Assembly: GCF_021325795.1 (NCBI RefSeq) | Contig: NZ_JAHPZX010000006.1 | Coordinates: 124,001-188,000, forward strand | Reading direction: 5' to 3' | Source: Bordetella sp. LUAb4 | Lineage (GTDB): Bacteria; Pseudomonadota; Gammaproteobacteria; Burkholderiales; Burkholderiaceae_B | Length of the DNA stretch: 64,000 nucleotides | Part shown: piece by piece, positions 1 to 10,005 of the stretch | How the letters are laid out: every line of letters starts with the position of its first letter | Numbering within the stretch: position 1 is the stretch's first letter | Program-made: the position numbers and the translations under genes | The notes under the pieces: model-generated | Databases searched by the model: none | Seen by the model: the letters and a program-made list of their open reading frames with translations, nothing else | What the model was told of the DNA's origin: nothing

Positions 1-910
1 CGTTGAACACACCGGTCGACAGGTACCGGTCACCGCGGTCACAGACGATGAATACGATCGTGGCGTTTTCCACGCGGGCGGACACGTTCATGGCGGCGAC
101 CAAGGCACCTGCCGACGAGATGCCGCCGAAGATCCCCTCTTCCGCCGCCAGCCGGCGCGCCATGACTTCGGCGTCGACCTGCACGATGGACTCGTAGCCA
201 TCGACACGGCTGCGGTCGAAAATGGCCGGCAGATACGCTTCCGGCCATTTGCGGATGCCCGGTATCTGCGACCCCTCGGCCGGCTGCGCACCGATCACCT
301 GGATGGCGGCATTCTTCGACTTCAAATAGGTCGACACCCCCATGATGGTGCCCGTGGTGCCCATGGCACTGACGAAGTGCGTGATGCGCCCGCCAGTCTG
401 CGTCCACAACTCCGGCCCGGTGCCTTCGATGTGCGCGCGCGGATTGTCAGGATTGGCGAACTGGTCCAATACCTTACCCTTGCCTTCGCTTTGCATGGCC
501 AGCGCCAGATCGCGCGCGTACTCCATGCCCCCCTTGTCGGCCGGCGTCAGGATAAGTTGCGCACCGTAGGCAGCCATCGCGGCGCGACGCTCCACCGACA
601 GGTTGTCCGGCATGATGAGAATCATGCGGTACCCACGCATCGCCGCGACCATGGCCAAGGCAATACCCGTGTTGCCGCTGGTGGCCTCGATCAGGGTATC
701 GCCCGGCTGGATTTCACCGCGCGCCTCGGCGTGGCTGATCATGGACAAGGCCGGCCGGTCCTTGACGGAACCGGCCGGGTTATTGCCTTCCAGCTTGGCC
801 AGGATGACATTGCCTCGCGCGTCATTGTCGGCGCCCGGAATGCGTTGCAGACGGACCAGCGGCGTATTGCCGACGGTCTGCTCGATAGTGGGGTAGGTAG
901 CGGAGTTCAT
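1..910 (-). CDS. cysM: Cysteine synthase B, 3' end cut by window edge
   Basis: O-acetylserine (thiol) lyase isozyme B, a cytoplasmic PLP enzyme making cysteine (or S-sulfocysteine) from O-acetylserine. The 303 visible residues start at an ATG (908-910) and run off the window with no stop. The PLP lysine is K50 in NPAGSVKDR; the substrate loop TSGNTG is at 77-82, the phosphate-binding GTTGT at 184-188, and the CysM-type C-terminal DRGDRYLSTGVF sits near residue 291-302. The family is about 300 residues long, so only a short tail is missing. It is the last gene seen in the minus-strand cluster, separated from comEA by a repeat-filled 240-bp spacer. The identification is firm; CysK was considered but the EGNNPAGSVKDR block is CysM-like. 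Confidence 0.95.
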   Translation of the reverse strand, partial: MNSATYPTIEQTVGNTPLVRLQRIPGADNDARGNVILAKLEGNNPAGSVKDRPALSMISHAEARGEIQPGDTLIEATSGNTGIALAMVAAMRGYRMILIMPDNLSVERRAAMAAYGAQLILTPADKGGMEYARDLALAMQSEGKGKVLDQFANPDNPRAHIEGTGPELWTQTGGRITHFVSAMGTTGTIMGVSTYLKSKNAAIQVIGAQPAEGSQIPGIRKWPEAYLPAIFDRSRVDGYESIVQVDAEVMARRLAAEEGIFGGISSAGALVAAMNVSARVENATIVFIVCDRGDRYLSTGVFN

Positions 911-1046
911 CCCAGGAATATACCCGCCCCCGCGAATGCCGCAACAGATGGCCGCAACGCTGCCAGGGGTACCGCCGTTGCGGCCGGCCGCTGCCCCGGC
1001 GCCGATACTCGAACCGGCCTCTTGCAGCATCTTCTTGCAGCTTCTT

Positions 1047-1147
1047 CTTGCAGTGGCCTCTTGCAGCTCCCCTTGCAGTGGCCTCTTGCAGCTCGCCTTG
1101 CAGTGGCCTCTTGCGGCTCCCCCTTGCAGCGGCCTCTTGCAACGCCC
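1047..1147. repeat. Imperfect tandem repeat, about 25-bp unit, four copies
   Basis: Units begin with CTTGCAG at 1047, 1072, 1097 and 1123 and contain a second CTTGCAG-like half, so the true period may be a 12/13-bp alternation. The array fills the spacer between comEA and cysM. A 25-bp period is not a multiple of three and I see no convincing gene across it. Confidence 0.8.
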
Positions 1148-1150
1148 CGT

Positions 1151-1753
1151 TCAGGACCGGCCGCTGCCCCGTCGCGCGCCTTGCCGTCCCGCACGACCCG
1201 CGGGCTTGGCTGGCTCGGCCCCCGCGCCGCCGGCAGCGCCAGGCTCCGTTCCTGCGGGCCCCCCGGGCTGGCTGGTGCCCGTGGCGGCACCTGCCCCGGC
1301 GCCTATGCTCAAGCCGGCATCCTTCAGCGCGCGCGCTTTTTTAGCGCCTATCCCCCGCACACGGTCGGACAGGTCCTCCAATGACTGGAAATTACCGCCG
1401 CGCTGGCGCTCGTGAATGATGATGGCGGCCGTCTTCGGCCCCACCCCACGCAAGGTTTGCAATTGCTCCGCCGTCGCGCTGTTGACGTCCAGCGCCAACG
1501 CGGACGCCGCCGTCAGCGACATGCCAGCCGCCAACGCCAGCATGCCCAGCCGGCGCCCCCAATGCCTGGCCGTCCTGCGCCCGGCCGCGGGCGCGCGCAC
1601 CGAGCGAGCCCAGGCGGCGCGAAGCGCCTTGGCACCGGCCGAGGTGCCACTCGCGGACACAGGCGCCAGCGCGGCGTTCGCTGCAGCGTCGACAACAGGC
1701 GCGCCCTCAGGCGCCAAAGAAACAGCAACGGGATTATGCAGAAAAGGGTTCAT
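1151..1753 (-). CDS. comEA: ComEA-like helix-hairpin-helix DNA-binding protein
   Basis: Competence-type DNA-binding protein, expected to hold double-stranded DNA at the outer face of the inner membrane. The 200-residue product has an unusual 60-residue Ala/Arg-rich N-terminal extension, a hydrophobic segment at about 69-88 after two arginines, the ComEA helix-hairpin-helix pair at about 89-150 (DVNSAT, LRGVGPKTA, VRGIGAKKA), and a Gly/Ala/Pro-rich basic tail from 151. The ATG at 1751-1753 was chosen because AGGAG lies 6-7 bases upstream; a longer reading frame to 1843 has no such site. ComEA homologues are often 70-120 residues here, so both extensions are odd. Whether the organism is naturally competent cannot be told from this. 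Confidence 0.85.
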   Translation of the reverse strand: MNPFLHNPVAVSLAPEGAPVVDAAANAALAPVSASGTSAGAKALRAAWARSVRAPAAGRRTARHWGRRLGMLALAAGMSLTAASALALDVNSATAEQLQTLRGVGPKTAAIIIHERQRGGNFQSLEDLSDRVRGIGAKKARALKDAGLSIGAGAGAATGTSQPGGPAGTEPGAAGGAGAEPAKPAGRAGRQGARRGSGRS

Positions 1754-1901
1754 GAACGTCTCCTGGGCAAGCACCGGACACAGCCGGACACTGCCCGCAA
1801 GGTGAAAAAAATGGCGACGTGCCTCATGCACGCCGCCATTCATCTTGCGCTGACCTGAAGCGCCGCAAGGCCTTCAGTCAGCAAAACATCCATGCGGAAG
1901 A

Positions 1902-2906
1902 CTACGCGGTCTTGCCCTTGCCGCGCTCGCGCCAATAGCGCACATACTCCGCCACGCCCGTCTGCACGTCGCGCATCGGCTGCGTAAACCCCGCGGCAAC
2001 CAGGCGCGTCGTATCCGCCTGCGTGAAGCTTTGATAGCGCCCCTTCAAATCCTCCGGGAAGGGGATATAGCGGATCAAGCCCTGCGCCACCAGCGCTTCC
2101 AAAGGCTGCGCCGCGTGCCCCTGCTCGGCCAGCAAGGTATTGACCACCGCCGCCGCCACATCGTTGAAAGGCTGTGCCCGGCCCGTGCCGCAATTGAAAA
2201 TGCCCGACTTGCCCGGATTGTCCAGGAAGTGCAGGTTGACCGCGACCACATCCTCGACCGAGATGAAGTCCCGGCTCTGCCCGCCGTTCTCGTAACCATC
2301 CCAGCCCTCGAACAGGCGCACATGCCCTTCGGCCAGGAACTGGTTCATGTTGTGGAAAGCCACCGACGCCATGCGCCCCTTGTGCTGCTCATGCGGGCCA
2401 TAGACATTGAAATACCGCAAGCCCACCACCTGGGCGGTCAGCGCATGCAAGCGCGTGCGCAACACCTGATCGAACAGCAGCTTGGAATAACCGTAGACAT
2501 TCAGCGGCGCTTCGTTGGCCGGATCCTCGACGTAAGCCGTCGGCGATCCGTAGGTGGCCGCCGACGACGCGTACAGGAAAGGCACGCACTGCGTCTGGCA
2601 ATACTCGAACAACTCGCGGGTGACGCGATAGTTGTTGTCCATCATGTAGTGGCCATTGCGCTCGGTGGTGTCCGAGCAGGCGCCCTGATGCAGCACCGCG
2701 CGCAATTCCGGCAGATCACCGGCCAGCACGCGGCTGCGGAATTCGTCCTTGTGAAGATAGTCGGCGATCTGGCAATCGACCAGATTGACGAACTTGTCGC
2801 CTTCGGTCAGATCGTCCACCGCGATGATGTCGCGCACGCCACGGCGGTTGAGCCCCCGTACCAGATTGCTGCCGATGAAGCCGGCCGCGCCAGTCACTAC
2901 GATCAT
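1902..2906 (-). CDS. hldD: ADP-L-glycero-D-manno-heptose 6-epimerase
   Basis: Converts ADP-D-glycero-beta-D-manno-heptose to the L-glycero form, the last step in making the activated heptose of the LPS inner core. The 334-residue protein is a full-length extended short-chain dehydrogenase: [10 protein letters not shown] at 5-14 binds NADP, S114/S115 and the Y138-x3-K142 pair form the catalytic site. Its start overlaps the stop of the heptose kinase gene by 4 bp (ATGA), which signals translational coupling and fits two enzymes of one pathway. A 148-bp gap separates it from comEA downstream. Confidence 0.97.
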   Translation of the reverse strand: MIVVTGAAGFIGSNLVRGLNRRGVRDIIAVDDLTEGDKFVNLVDCQIADYLHKDEFRSRVLAGDLPELRAVLHQGACSDTTERNGHYMMDNNYRVTRELFEYCQTQCVPFLYASSAATYGSPTAYVEDPANEAPLNVYGYSKLLFDQVLRTRLHALTAQVVGLRYFNVYGPHEQHKGRMASVAFHNMNQFLAEGHVRLFEGWDGYENGGQSRDFISVEDVVAVNLHFLDNPGKSGIFNCGTGRAQPFNDVAAAVVNTLLAEQGHAAQPLEALVAQGLIRYIPFPEDLKGRYQSFTQADTTRLVAAGFTQPMRDVQTGVAEYVRYWRERGKGKTA

Positions 2907-3841
2907 GATAATTCTCCCAATTCCTGCGCACTGACGGTGGACGTGCCCAGCTTGCCGACCACGATGCCGCCCGCGCGGTTGGCCCAGCGCATGGCATCGG
3001 GCCAGTCCATGCCCACCGCGCGCGTCACCGCCAGCGTGGCCAGCACGGTGTCGCCCGCGCCCGACACGTCGAACACTTCATGCGCCTGCGCATCCACATG
3101 CTCGCGGCCAGCACCGGTGAACAAGGTCATGCCCTGCTCGGATCGCGTCACCAGCAAGGCTTCCAATTGCAGCTCGCCGCGCAGCCGCTGGGCGCGCTCG
3201 TCCAGGTCCGCTTCCGACTGCCAACGTCCCACTGCCTGCTGCATTTCCGAACGGTTGGGCGTGACCAGGGTGGCACCCTGGTAAGGGACGTAGTTATCAC
3301 CCTTGGGATCGACCAGCACCGGCACGCCGGCCGCGCGCGCGGCGGCGATCAAGCCCTGGACCCGCGTCAGCGTGCCCTTGGCGTAGTCCGACAACACCAC
3401 CACGTCATGCCCGGCCAGATGGCTCGCCACTTCGGCATCGATGTCGTCCAGCGCAGCGGCGCCCGGATGCTCCTCGAAATCGACGCGCAGCAGTTGCTGC
3501 TGGCGGCCCAGCACGCGCATCTTCAGCGTGGTCGGCAGGGCAGCATCGGCGACCAGCGCCGCCTGGATGCCCGCCTCGCTGGCCAGCCGCTCGATACACT
3601 GGCCCGCCTCGTCGCTGCCGACGATGCCCACCAGGGTCGCCTGTGCGCCCAAGGCCACGATATTGCGCGCCACGTTGGCGGCACCGCCCAGGCGGTCTTC
3701 GCGGCGCGCCACGCGCACCACGGGTACCGGCGCTTCCGGCGAAATACGTTCGACTTCGCCGAACCAGTAACGGTCCAGCATCACATCACCGACCACCAGG
3801 ATGCGGCGGGCGGCGATGGCGTCCACGGGAAAAGTGCTCAT
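2903..3841 (-). CDS. hldE: D-glycero-beta-D-manno-heptose-7-phosphate kinase, single domain
   Basis: Phosphorylates heptose 7-phosphate at C1 for LPS core heptose synthesis. The 312-residue product is a ribokinase/PfkB-fold protein: GDVMLDRYW at 18-26, the Gly-rich [10 protein letters not shown] at 51-60, and the anion hole/catalytic GAGD at 261-264 with D264 as base. It ends after the kinase domain, so the adenylyltransferase half that is fused in Escherichia coli HldE is absent and must be encoded elsewhere (rfaE1-type arrangement). The start ATG at 3839-3841 overlaps the lapB stop by 4 bp; a longer frame to 3931 lies inside lapB. Downstream it overlaps hldD. Confidence 0.94.
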   Translation of the reverse strand: MSTFPVDAIAARRILVVGDVMLDRYWFGEVERISPEAPVPVVRVARREDRLGGAANVARNIVALGAQATLVGIVGSDEAGQCIERLASEAGIQAALVADAALPTTLKMRVLGRQQQLLRVDFEEHPGAAALDDIDAEVASHLAGHDVVVLSDYAKGTLTRVQGLIAAARAAGVPVLVDPKGDNYVPYQGATLVTPNRSEMQQAVGRWQSEADLDERAQRLRGELQLEALLVTRSEQGMTLFTGAGREHVDAQAHEVFDVSGAGDTVLATLAVTRAVGMDWPDAMRWANRAGGIVVGKLGTSTVSAQELGELS

Positions 3842-5064
3842 TCCAATTCTTCCATCCGGCGCGGCGAATACGTCTCCCAGGCGTTGCAGCCGGGACATTG
3901 CCAATAGTAGCGGCGCGCCTGGAATCCGCAATTGCGGCAGGCGTAGCGGTCCAGGCGCTGGGTGTGCTTATGGATCAGGCTGCGCAGCAAGGTCAGGTCG
4001 GCGCCCGGGACAGGGCTGGGGCTGGCATCCCCCTCCCCGCCCGCGGCGGACAGTTCGGCCTCCAGCAGACGATCCAGGCCCAGCAGCGACGGATGCAGGC
4101 GTAAGGCGCCGCGGGCAAACGCCCAGGCCGTTTCCGAGCCGCGTTGTGCCCGCAATTCGCGGAACACAATGTTGAACAGGTCCAGGGAAGGATGCTGGGT
4201 GTACTGCTTTTGCAGCAGATCCAGGGCCTCGACCGACTCACCCGCCTGGCGGTAGCTTTCCAGCAGCGCCTCGGCCACCAGGCCGGCGAATTCCGGCTCA
4301 TCGGTGAGCACGGATTCCAGATGCATGCGTTGCAGCTTGGTATTGCCTTCCAGGCGCGCCAGCGCCGCCCGCAGCATGGCGATGCGCACGCGCGAAGCCT
4401 TGCTGGCGACATGGCCCTTGGCGGAGACATTAGCGGCATGGTCGGCGGCATCCAGTGCCACCAGCACGGCGTCGGTGTTGGGCGGCTTCTGCGACAGCGC
4501 GTGCTGCGCCTGCTCGCAGTGATAATGCACCAATTGCGGCACCGGCTCGTCGACCAGGCCGCGCAAGGTCTTGACCGCTTCGATGGCGCGCGGCCAATCG
4601 TGTTCGGACTCGTAGATGCGAATGAGCGACCGCAAGGCGTCCAGGGCATAGCGGCTGTCGCCCAGGGACTTGAAGCCGGCTTCGGCGCGGTCCAGCATGC
4701 CCGCCTTGAGAAAATCCTGCGCCAGCTCGTGCTGGGCGTGCTCGCGCTCCGCCGTGGGCAGATCGGCGCGATTCAACAGGCTCTGGTGCACCCGGATGGC
4801 CCGTTCCATCTCGCCGCGGCGGCGGAACAGGCTGCCCAAGGCGAAGTGCAGCTCGGTGGTTTCGGGGTCGAGCTTGGCAACCTCGACGAAGGCGTCGATG
4901 GCGCGGTCCGGCTCTTCATTGAGCAGGAAGTTCAAGCCACGGAAATAGGAGTCAGGCAGGACTCGGGTTTCCGACAACATCTGCCGGATATCGAACCGTG
5001 CCGCCAGCCAGCCCAGGGCAAACAGGACCGGGACGAAAATCAACCACCAGGGTTCAAAATCCAC
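3838..5064 (-). CDS. lapB: Lipopolysaccharide assembly protein B (YciM)
   Basis: Inner-membrane-anchored regulator that controls LPS synthesis by promoting LpxC turnover via FtsH in studied enterobacteria. The 408-residue protein has an N-terminal membrane segment (about 5-22), a long array of TPR helices (about 60-350) and a C-terminal rubredoxin-like zinc knuckle with C376, C379, C390 and C393 (CRNC...CPGC). All the expected YciM parts are present at the usual length (about 390). It lies between lapA (85-bp gap) and the heptose kinase gene (4-bp overlap), so LPS assembly control and core heptose synthesis appear transcriptionally linked. Confidence 0.95.
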   Translation of the reverse strand: MDFEPWWLIFVPVLFALGWLAARFDIRQMLSETRVLPDSYFRGLNFLLNEEPDRAIDAFVEVAKLDPETTELHFALGSLFRRRGEMERAIRVHQSLLNRADLPTAEREHAQHELAQDFLKAGMLDRAEAGFKSLGDSRYALDALRSLIRIYESEHDWPRAIEAVKTLRGLVDEPVPQLVHYHCEQAQHALSQKPPNTDAVLVALDAADHAANVSAKGHVASKASRVRIAMLRAALARLEGNTKLQRMHLESVLTDEPEFAGLVAEALLESYRQAGESVEALDLLQKQYTQHPSLDLFNIVFRELRAQRGSETAWAFARGALRLHPSLLGLDRLLEAELSAAGGEGDASPSPVPGADLTLLRSLIHKHTQRLDRYACRNCGFQARRYYWQCPGCNAWETYSPRRMEELE

Positions 5065-5149
5065 GATGCGCGCTCTCGCAACAAAAAGGGACTACACGCG
5101 CGCAGGCGCGTCGCGATAAAAAAGGAGCCGGCAATCAGGCAACCGGCAA

Positions 5150-5470
5150 TCAAAGCGGCGACATCGGCGCAATGGTTTCCGGCGCCACCTGGGCAGGCAC
5201 CTGCTGGCCATTGACGGCCGCCTGGATACGATCCAGTTCGCGGCGCAGGCGCTGCGCTTCACGGCGGCGGCGCATCGACGCGGGCACTGTCAGCAACAGG
5301 CCGAACAAAGCACCGACGACGAAGGTGATCAGCATGACCACGATCAGCGGTACATCCTGCACGACGAAGTCGTTATAGAAATTCACGGCGACCGGATTGG
5401 TGTTCTTCAGTGCGAACATCAGCACCACGACAAACACAATCAATCTCAGGGCCCAGATCAGGTAGCGCAT
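5150..5470 (-). CDS. lapA: LapA-domain inner-membrane protein
   Basis: Small partner of LapB in LPS assembly. The 106-residue protein has two membrane segments (about 3-21 and 41-63) bracketing the conserved KNTNPVAVNFY loop, then a charged helix rich in Arg (RRRREAQRLRRELDRI) typical of DUF1049/LapA proteins. The start at 5468-5470 is preceded by GGAGC nine bases upstream. It follows the ihfB terminator and precedes lapB, so it is probably the first gene of a lapA-lapB-hldE-hldD unit, perhaps with readthrough from ihfB. Confidence 0.9.
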   Translation of the reverse strand: MRYLIWALRLIVFVVVLMFALKNTNPVAVNFYNDFVVQDVPLIVVMLITFVVGALFGLLLTVPASMRRRREAQRLRRELDRIQAAVNGQQVPAQVAPETIAPMSPL

Positions 5471-5559
5471 GGCGCATGCTCCAGCAAACAGCGGAACCGG
5501 TGATTGTAAGCGAAGCGCAAAAATCGAGGGGGCCGGTCGGCCCGCGGTCGCTTCCCGTT

Positions 5560-5591
5560 CGCCCAAAACAAAAGACCCCGAATGGGGTCTT
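5560..5591 (-). terminator. Rho-independent terminator after ihfB
   Basis: AAGACCCC (5572-5579) pairs with GGGGTCTT (5584-5591) around a 4-base loop. On the minus strand the stem is followed by a T-rich tract (TTTTGTTTTG), so it terminates transcription leaving ihfB. Confidence 0.85.
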
Positions 5592-5646
5592 CTGTTCTTG
5601 AGACGACAAGACGGGGGCGGACCACCCGTTTGGCTATGCCACCAGC

Positions 5647-6015
5647 TCAATGCATGGCATGCAGGTCCAGGGCCGACGGTACTGAATCGGACGAGCCTTC
5701 CGAAGAAGACTTGCCGCCCGGCTCCGCGGGATCGGCCACCAGATCGACGCGCTCGCGCAATTCCTTACCCGCCTTGAAGTGTGGCACCTGCTTGCCAGGC
5801 ACCAGCACTTGTTCGCCGGACTTCGGATTACGGCCCACACGCGGCGACCGCTGCGACAACGAGAAACTGCCGAAACCGCGGATCTCGATGCGCTGACCCG
5901 AGGCTAGCGCCTGGGCCATCGCATCCAGCATGGTCTTGACAGCGTAGACGATGTCACGCCCGGCCAACTGCGGATAGCGAGCCGCCAAGGCGGTGATCAG
6001 CTCCGACTTGGTCAC
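5647..6015 (-). CDS. ihfB: Integration host factor beta subunit
   Basis: Beta chain of the DNA-bending heterodimer IHF, a nucleoid protein used in recombination and sigma54 transcription. The N-terminal 94 residues match the HU/IHF fold: MTKSELI start, IEIRGFGSF at 43-51, and the DNA-intercalating proline P64 in GRNPKSG on the beta arm. The remaining 28 residues are an acidic/Ser-rich C-terminal extension, longer than the enterobacterial protein (94 residues). It lies six bases downstream of rpsA, the same neighbourhood as in many proteobacteria. Confidence 0.96.
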   Translation of the reverse strand: MTKSELITALAARYPQLAGRDIVYAVKTMLDAMAQALASGQRIEIRGFGSFSLSQRSPRVGRNPKSGEQVLVPGKQVPHFKAGKELRERVDLVADPAEPGGKSSSEGSSDSVPSALDLHAMH

Positions 6016-6021
6016 GTGGCA

Positions 6022-7731
6022 TTAACCGTCGTTGCGCTGTTGGTCCAGCTTGGCCTTCAGCAGAGCACCCAGGTTGGTGGTGCCCGACGAAGCGCTGGCA
6101 TCCGACATACGCTGCAGGGTATCGGCGGTTTCGGCGTTGTCACGAGCCTTGATCGACAACTGGATCGAACGCGTCTTGCGGTCGATGTTGATGATCATGG
6201 CGTCGATGTTGTCACCGGCGTTCATCACGGTCGTCGCGTCTTCCACACGGCCAGCGGACATTTCCGAAGCACGCAGGTAGCCTTCGACGTCCACCGACAG
6301 GGTCACAACCGCGCCCTTGGCTTCGACCGACTTGACGGTACCCGGAACCACGGCGCCCTTGTCGTAGGTGGCAACGAAGTTATTGAAGGGGTCGCCTTCC
6401 AGCTGCTTGATGCCCAGCGAGATGCGTTCCTTGTCGGTATCGATGCCCAGAACCACGGCTTCGATCTCGTCGCCCTTCTTGAAGTTGCGCACGGCTTCTT
6501 CGCCGGTTTCCGTCCACGACAGGTCGGACAGGTGAACCAGGCCATCGATGCCGCCGGGCAGGCCGACGAACACGCCGAAGTCGGTGATCGACTTGATCGC
6601 GCCCGAAACCTTGTCACCGCGCTTGAAGTTCGTGGCGAACTCTTCCCACGGATTCTGGCGGCACTGCTTCATGCCCAGGGAGATACGGCGACGGTCTTCG
6701 TCGATTTCCAGGACCATGACTTCGACTTCTTCGCCCAAGGTGACAACCTTGCGCGGATCGACGTTCTTGTTGGTCCAGTCCATTTCCGAAACGTGCACCA
6801 GGCCTTCGATGCCGGCTTCCACTTCGACGAACGCGCCGTAGTCGGTCAGGTTCGTGACCTTGCCGAACAGGCGGGTGCCTTGCGGGTAACGACGGGCCAG
6901 GCCCACCCACGGATCTTCGCCCAGCTGCTTGACGCCCAGCGAGACGCGGCTCTTTTCCTGGTCGAACTTGAGGACCTTGGCTTCGACTTCCTGACCCACT
7001 TGCAGGACTTCGGAGGGGTGACGCACACGGCGCCAGGCCATGTCGGTGATGTGCAACAGACCATCGATGCCGCCCAGGTCGACGAACGCGCCGTAGTCGG
7101 TGATGTTCTTGACCACGCCCTTGACCACGGCACCTTCGTGCAGGGTTTCGAGCAGCTTTTGACGCTCTTCGCCCATGCTGGCTTCCAGCACTTGACGACG
7201 CGACAACACAACGTTGTTGCGCTTGCGATCGAGCTTGATGACCTTGAATTCCAGGGTCTTGCCTTCGTACGGCGTGGTGTCCTTGACGGGACGCAGGTCG
7301 ACCAGCGAGCCGGGCAGGAACGCGCGGATGCCGTTGGTCATGACCGTCAGGCCGCCCTTCACCTTGCCGGTGATGGTGCCGGTAACCAGTTCGCCGTTTT
7401 CGAGGGCTTGTTCCAGTTGCAGCCAGGCCGACAGGCGCTTGGCGCGGTCACGCGACAAGATGGTGTCGCCGTAGCCGTTTTCGAGCGAGTCGATGGCCAC
7501 CGAGACGTAGTCGCCCGGTTGCACTTCGAGTTCGCCCTGATCGTTCAGGAACTCTTCCAGGGGGATCAGCGCTTCGGACTTCAGGCCGGCGTTGACGACG
7601 ACGAAATTGTGGTCGATGCGAACGACTTCCGCGCTGATGACCTCACCGGACTTCATGTCCTGGTTTTGGAGGCTTTGAGCGAACAGGTCGGCAAAGCTTT
7701 CGCCGCCGGAGGTGTTGGGAAGAGATGACAT
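6022..7731 (-). CDS. rpsA: 30S ribosomal protein S1
   Basis: Binds mRNA on the 30S subunit and helps initiation on structured or weak-Shine-Dalgarno messages. The 569-residue product has six S1/OB-fold repeats (recurring blocks such as [17 protein letters not shown] and [14 protein letters not shown], each followed by a VSLG/ISLG strand). The start is taken as the ATG at 7729-7731 (MSSLPNT), giving the usual length; an in-frame ATG at 7746 is possible. Neither has a good Shine-Dalgarno sequence, as in E. coli rpsA, where the leader is used for autogenous control. The 244-bp gap to cmk probably holds its own promoter and leader, but I could not identify a clear one. Confidence 0.97.
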   Translation of the reverse strand: MSSLPNTSGGESFADLFAQSLQNQDMKSGEVISAEVVRIDHNFVVVNAGLKSEALIPLEEFLNDQGELEVQPGDYVSVAIDSLENGYGDTILSRDRAKRLSAWLQLEQALENGELVTGTITGKVKGGLTVMTNGIRAFLPGSLVDLRPVKDTTPYEGKTLEFKVIKLDRKRNNVVLSRRQVLEASMGEERQKLLETLHEGAVVKGVVKNITDYGAFVDLGGIDGLLHITDMAWRRVRHPSEVLQVGQEVEAKVLKFDQEKSRVSLGVKQLGEDPWVGLARRYPQGTRLFGKVTNLTDYGAFVEVEAGIEGLVHVSEMDWTNKNVDPRKVVTLGEEVEVMVLEIDEDRRRISLGMKQCRQNPWEEFATNFKRGDKVSGAIKSITDFGVFVGLPGGIDGLVHLSDLSWTETGEEAVRNFKKGDEIEAVVLGIDTDKERISLGIKQLEGDPFNNFVATYDKGAVVPGTVKSVEAKGAVVTLSVDVEGYLRASEMSAGRVEDATTVMNAGDNIDAMIINIDRKTRSIQLSIKARDNAETADTLQRMSDASASSGTTNLGALLKAKLDQQRNDG

Positions 7732-7975
7732 TAAGGTTAGGTCCATAGGCCCGGGATTGAGCCAGGTTGAGAGCACGCCATCCCGCAAAATCCGAGACAG
7801 CGGAGTTGAACAATTCCATCGTTGGCGGCCGGCGAATACCGGGGTGCGCCGCTGATGGCACAGGTACTACTACGATCTACAGCAAAGCAGAAAAACCAGC
7901 GCGGCGGCAATCACAAAGTCGCTTCGACCACATCGATCGGACCGTACGAATACGCGGTACGGGTCGAAGCATCGA

Positions 7976-8653
7976 TCAGGACTTTGCCGGGGCCTTGGCC
8001 CGCCAGAGTTCCAGAATGGCCTGCACGGTCTCCTGCGCGGTCATCCTGGACGAATCCAGTGTGTGGGCATCGGCTGCCGCGGCCAAAGGCGCCACGGCTC
8101 GCTGGGTATCTCGCGCGTCACGCTCTCGCATATCACGCAGAAGGTCTTGCAATTTAGCAGAAATACCCTTTTCCATCAACTGCTTACGCCGCCTTTCCGC
8201 GCGCGCGTTGACGTCGGCCACCAGGAACACTTTCAGGGCGGCGTCGGGAAATACAACCGTCCCCATATCGCGGCCGTCGGCCACCAGGCCCGGCGCACGG
8301 CGAAACGCGCGCTGGCGCTCGAGCAGCGCCTGGCGCACCGAACTGAAGGCCGCCACCTGGGAGGCGAAGTTGCCCACCTGCTCCTGGCGGATATCGAGGC
8401 CGGCCTCATGGCCTTCCAGATAGATGTGGCCCCCGTCGAAGCGCACGTCCAGCGCTTCGGCCACGGCCGCCACGCCCTGCTCATCCGTGGCAGCGATGCC
8501 GCGCCGCAGGCTCGCCAGCGCGGTCAGGCGGTACAGGGCGCCGCTGTCCAGCACGGCCCAGCCCAGCCGGCGCGCCACGCCGTGGGCGACGGTGCCCTTG
8601 CCCGACGCCGTCGGACCGTCGATGGTGATCACAGGCGCGAGTACGTCGCTCAT
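7976..8653 (-). CDS. cmk: Cytidylate kinase
   Basis: Phosphorylates CMP/dCMP with ATP. The 225-residue protein has the P-loop GPTASGKGT at 13-21, the DSGALYR substrate segment around 36-42, and the [13 protein letters not shown] block that binds the base, all CMP-kinase hallmarks. The start overlaps the aroA stop by 4 bp, placing it in the aroA-cmk-rpsA order common in proteobacteria. Confidence 0.96.
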   Translation of the reverse strand: MSDVLAPVITIDGPTASGKGTVAHGVARRLGWAVLDSGALYRLTALASLRRGIAATDEQGVAAVAEALDVRFDGGHIYLEGHEAGLDIRQEQVGNFASQVAAFSSVRQALLERQRAFRRAPGLVADGRDMGTVVFPDAALKVFLVADVNARAERRRKQLMEKGISAKLQDLLRDMRERDARDTQRAVAPLAAAADAHTLDSSRMTAQETVQAILELWRAKAPAKS

Positions 8654-10005
8654 GGTTGCCCCCCGGATTGCTCCGCGCTGTCGACGCCGCTGACCAAGTC
8701 CGCGTAGACGTCGAAATAGGTCGGGAAAGTCTTGCTGACGCAGCCCGGATCCAGAATGCGCACGGCGGCCGGCCCGAATGCGGCCAAGGACATGCTCATG
8801 GCCATGCGGTGATCATCCCACGTGCCGATGTGCGCGTCACGCCAGTCGTCACGGGCGGGCGGCGTCACGCGCAACCAATCCGGGCCGGATTCGACCTGGG
8901 CACCGAGCTTCTCCAGCTCGGTCTGCATGGCGTGGATGCGGTCGGTCTCCTTGACGCGCCAGCTGCCGATATTGCGCAGCCGGCACGGGCCGTCGGCGAA
9001 CAGCGCCAATGCCGCGGCCGTCATGGCGGCGTCGGGGATCAGGTTGAAATCGGCATCGAAGGCGCGCAGCTTGCCGCCGCTGGCCGCGTGCACGCCACTG
9101 GCCTCGATCCAATCCGGCCCGGCCTCGATGTGCACGCCCATGGCTTCCAGCGTATCGGCAAAGGCGATATCGCCCTGGATACTGTCGCGGCCCACGCCGG
9201 TGACACGCACCGGGCCGCCGCCGACGGCGCCCAGCGCCAGGAAATACGACGCGGACGAAGCGTCGCCCTCGACCGCGATGCGGCCAGGACTGACATAGCG
9301 CGCCTGCGCCGGCACGGTGAAGCGATTCCAGCCCGCGCGCTCGACCTGCACGCCGTAGCGCGCCATCAGGTTGAGCGTGATTTCGATATAAGGCTTGGAG
9401 ATCAGCTCGCCGACAATGTCGATGACCAGGGGCTGGCCGGTGGTCGCCGTGAGAATGGGCGAAGCCAGCAGCAAGGCGGTCAGGAACTGGCTGGACACAT
9501 TGCCCGGCACCCGCGCGGCCTGGCCGGCGCGCAGCTGGGCCGCGCCGATACGCAGCGGCGGATAGCCTTCCTGCCCGGTGTATTCGATGTCGGCGCCCAG
9601 CTCGCGCAAAGCCTCCACCAAATCGCCAATGGGACGTTCGTGCATGCGCGGCACGCCGGACATGCGGTAATCGCCGCCCATCAAGGCCAGCGCCGCGGTC
9701 AGGGGCCGCATGGCGGTGCCCGCATTGCCCAGGAACAGATCGGCCGCGGCCACCGGAAAGCGCCCGGCGCCCTGCACCGTCACGCGCCCTTCACCGTGTT
9801 CCTGCAGGCCCACGCCCAGCGCGCGCAGCGCCGCCAGCATGACCCGGGTGTCGTCGGAATCCAGCAGGCCGGTGATTTCGGTGGTGCCCTGCGCCAGGGC
9901 GGCCAGCAGCAGCACGCGGTTCGAAATACTCTTGGAACCCGGCATGGCGACCACGCCGCGCGCGTCTTCGGCGTGCGGCAGATCCAGATAAGACAGACTA
10001 CTCAT
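8650..10005 (-). CDS. aroA: 3-phosphoshikimate 1-carboxyvinyltransferase (EPSP synthase)
   Basis: Sixth shikimate-pathway step, joining PEP to shikimate 3-phosphate. The 451-residue product carries PGSKSISNR (22-30), the PEP-site motif [13 protein letters not shown] and the C-terminal SWRVKETDR, which mark a class I enzyme. The start (10003-10005) overlaps the tyrA stop (10002-10004), so this start was preferred over an upstream frame running into tyrA. It is coupled to tyrA and cmk by 4-bp overlaps. Confidence 0.96.
   Translation of the reverse strand: MSSLSYLDLPHAEDARGVVAMPGSKSISNRVLLLAALAQGTTEITGLLDSDDTRVMLAALRALGVGLQEHGEGRVTVQGAGRFPVAAADLFLGNAGTAMRPLTAALALMGGDYRMSGVPRMHERPIGDLVEALRELGADIEYTGQEGYPPLRIGAAQLRAGQAARVPGNVSSQFLTALLLASPILTATTGQPLVIDIVGELISKPYIEITLNLMARYGVQVERAGWNRFTVPAQARYVSPGRIAVEGDASSASYFLALGAVGGGPVRVTGVGRDSIQGDIAFADTLEAMGVHIEAGPDWIEASGVHAASGGKLRAFDADFNLIPDAAMTAAALALFADGPCRLRNIGSWRVKETDRIHAMQTELEKLGAQVESGPDWLRVTPPARDDWRDAHIGTWDDHRMAMSMSLAAFGPAAVRILDPGCVSKTFPTYFDVYADLVSGVDSAEQSGGQP

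Noticed and set aside
1151-1843. Longer comEA start at 1843
   Set aside because: Adds 30 residues without a ribosome-binding site, whereas the ATG at 1753 has AGGAG correctly placed.
6016-7728. 570-codon open frame on the plus strand opposite rpsA
   Set aside because: Mirror of the highly conserved S1 repeats in GC-rich DNA; composition (His/Asp/Gln-rich) and absence of domains mark it as a shadow frame.
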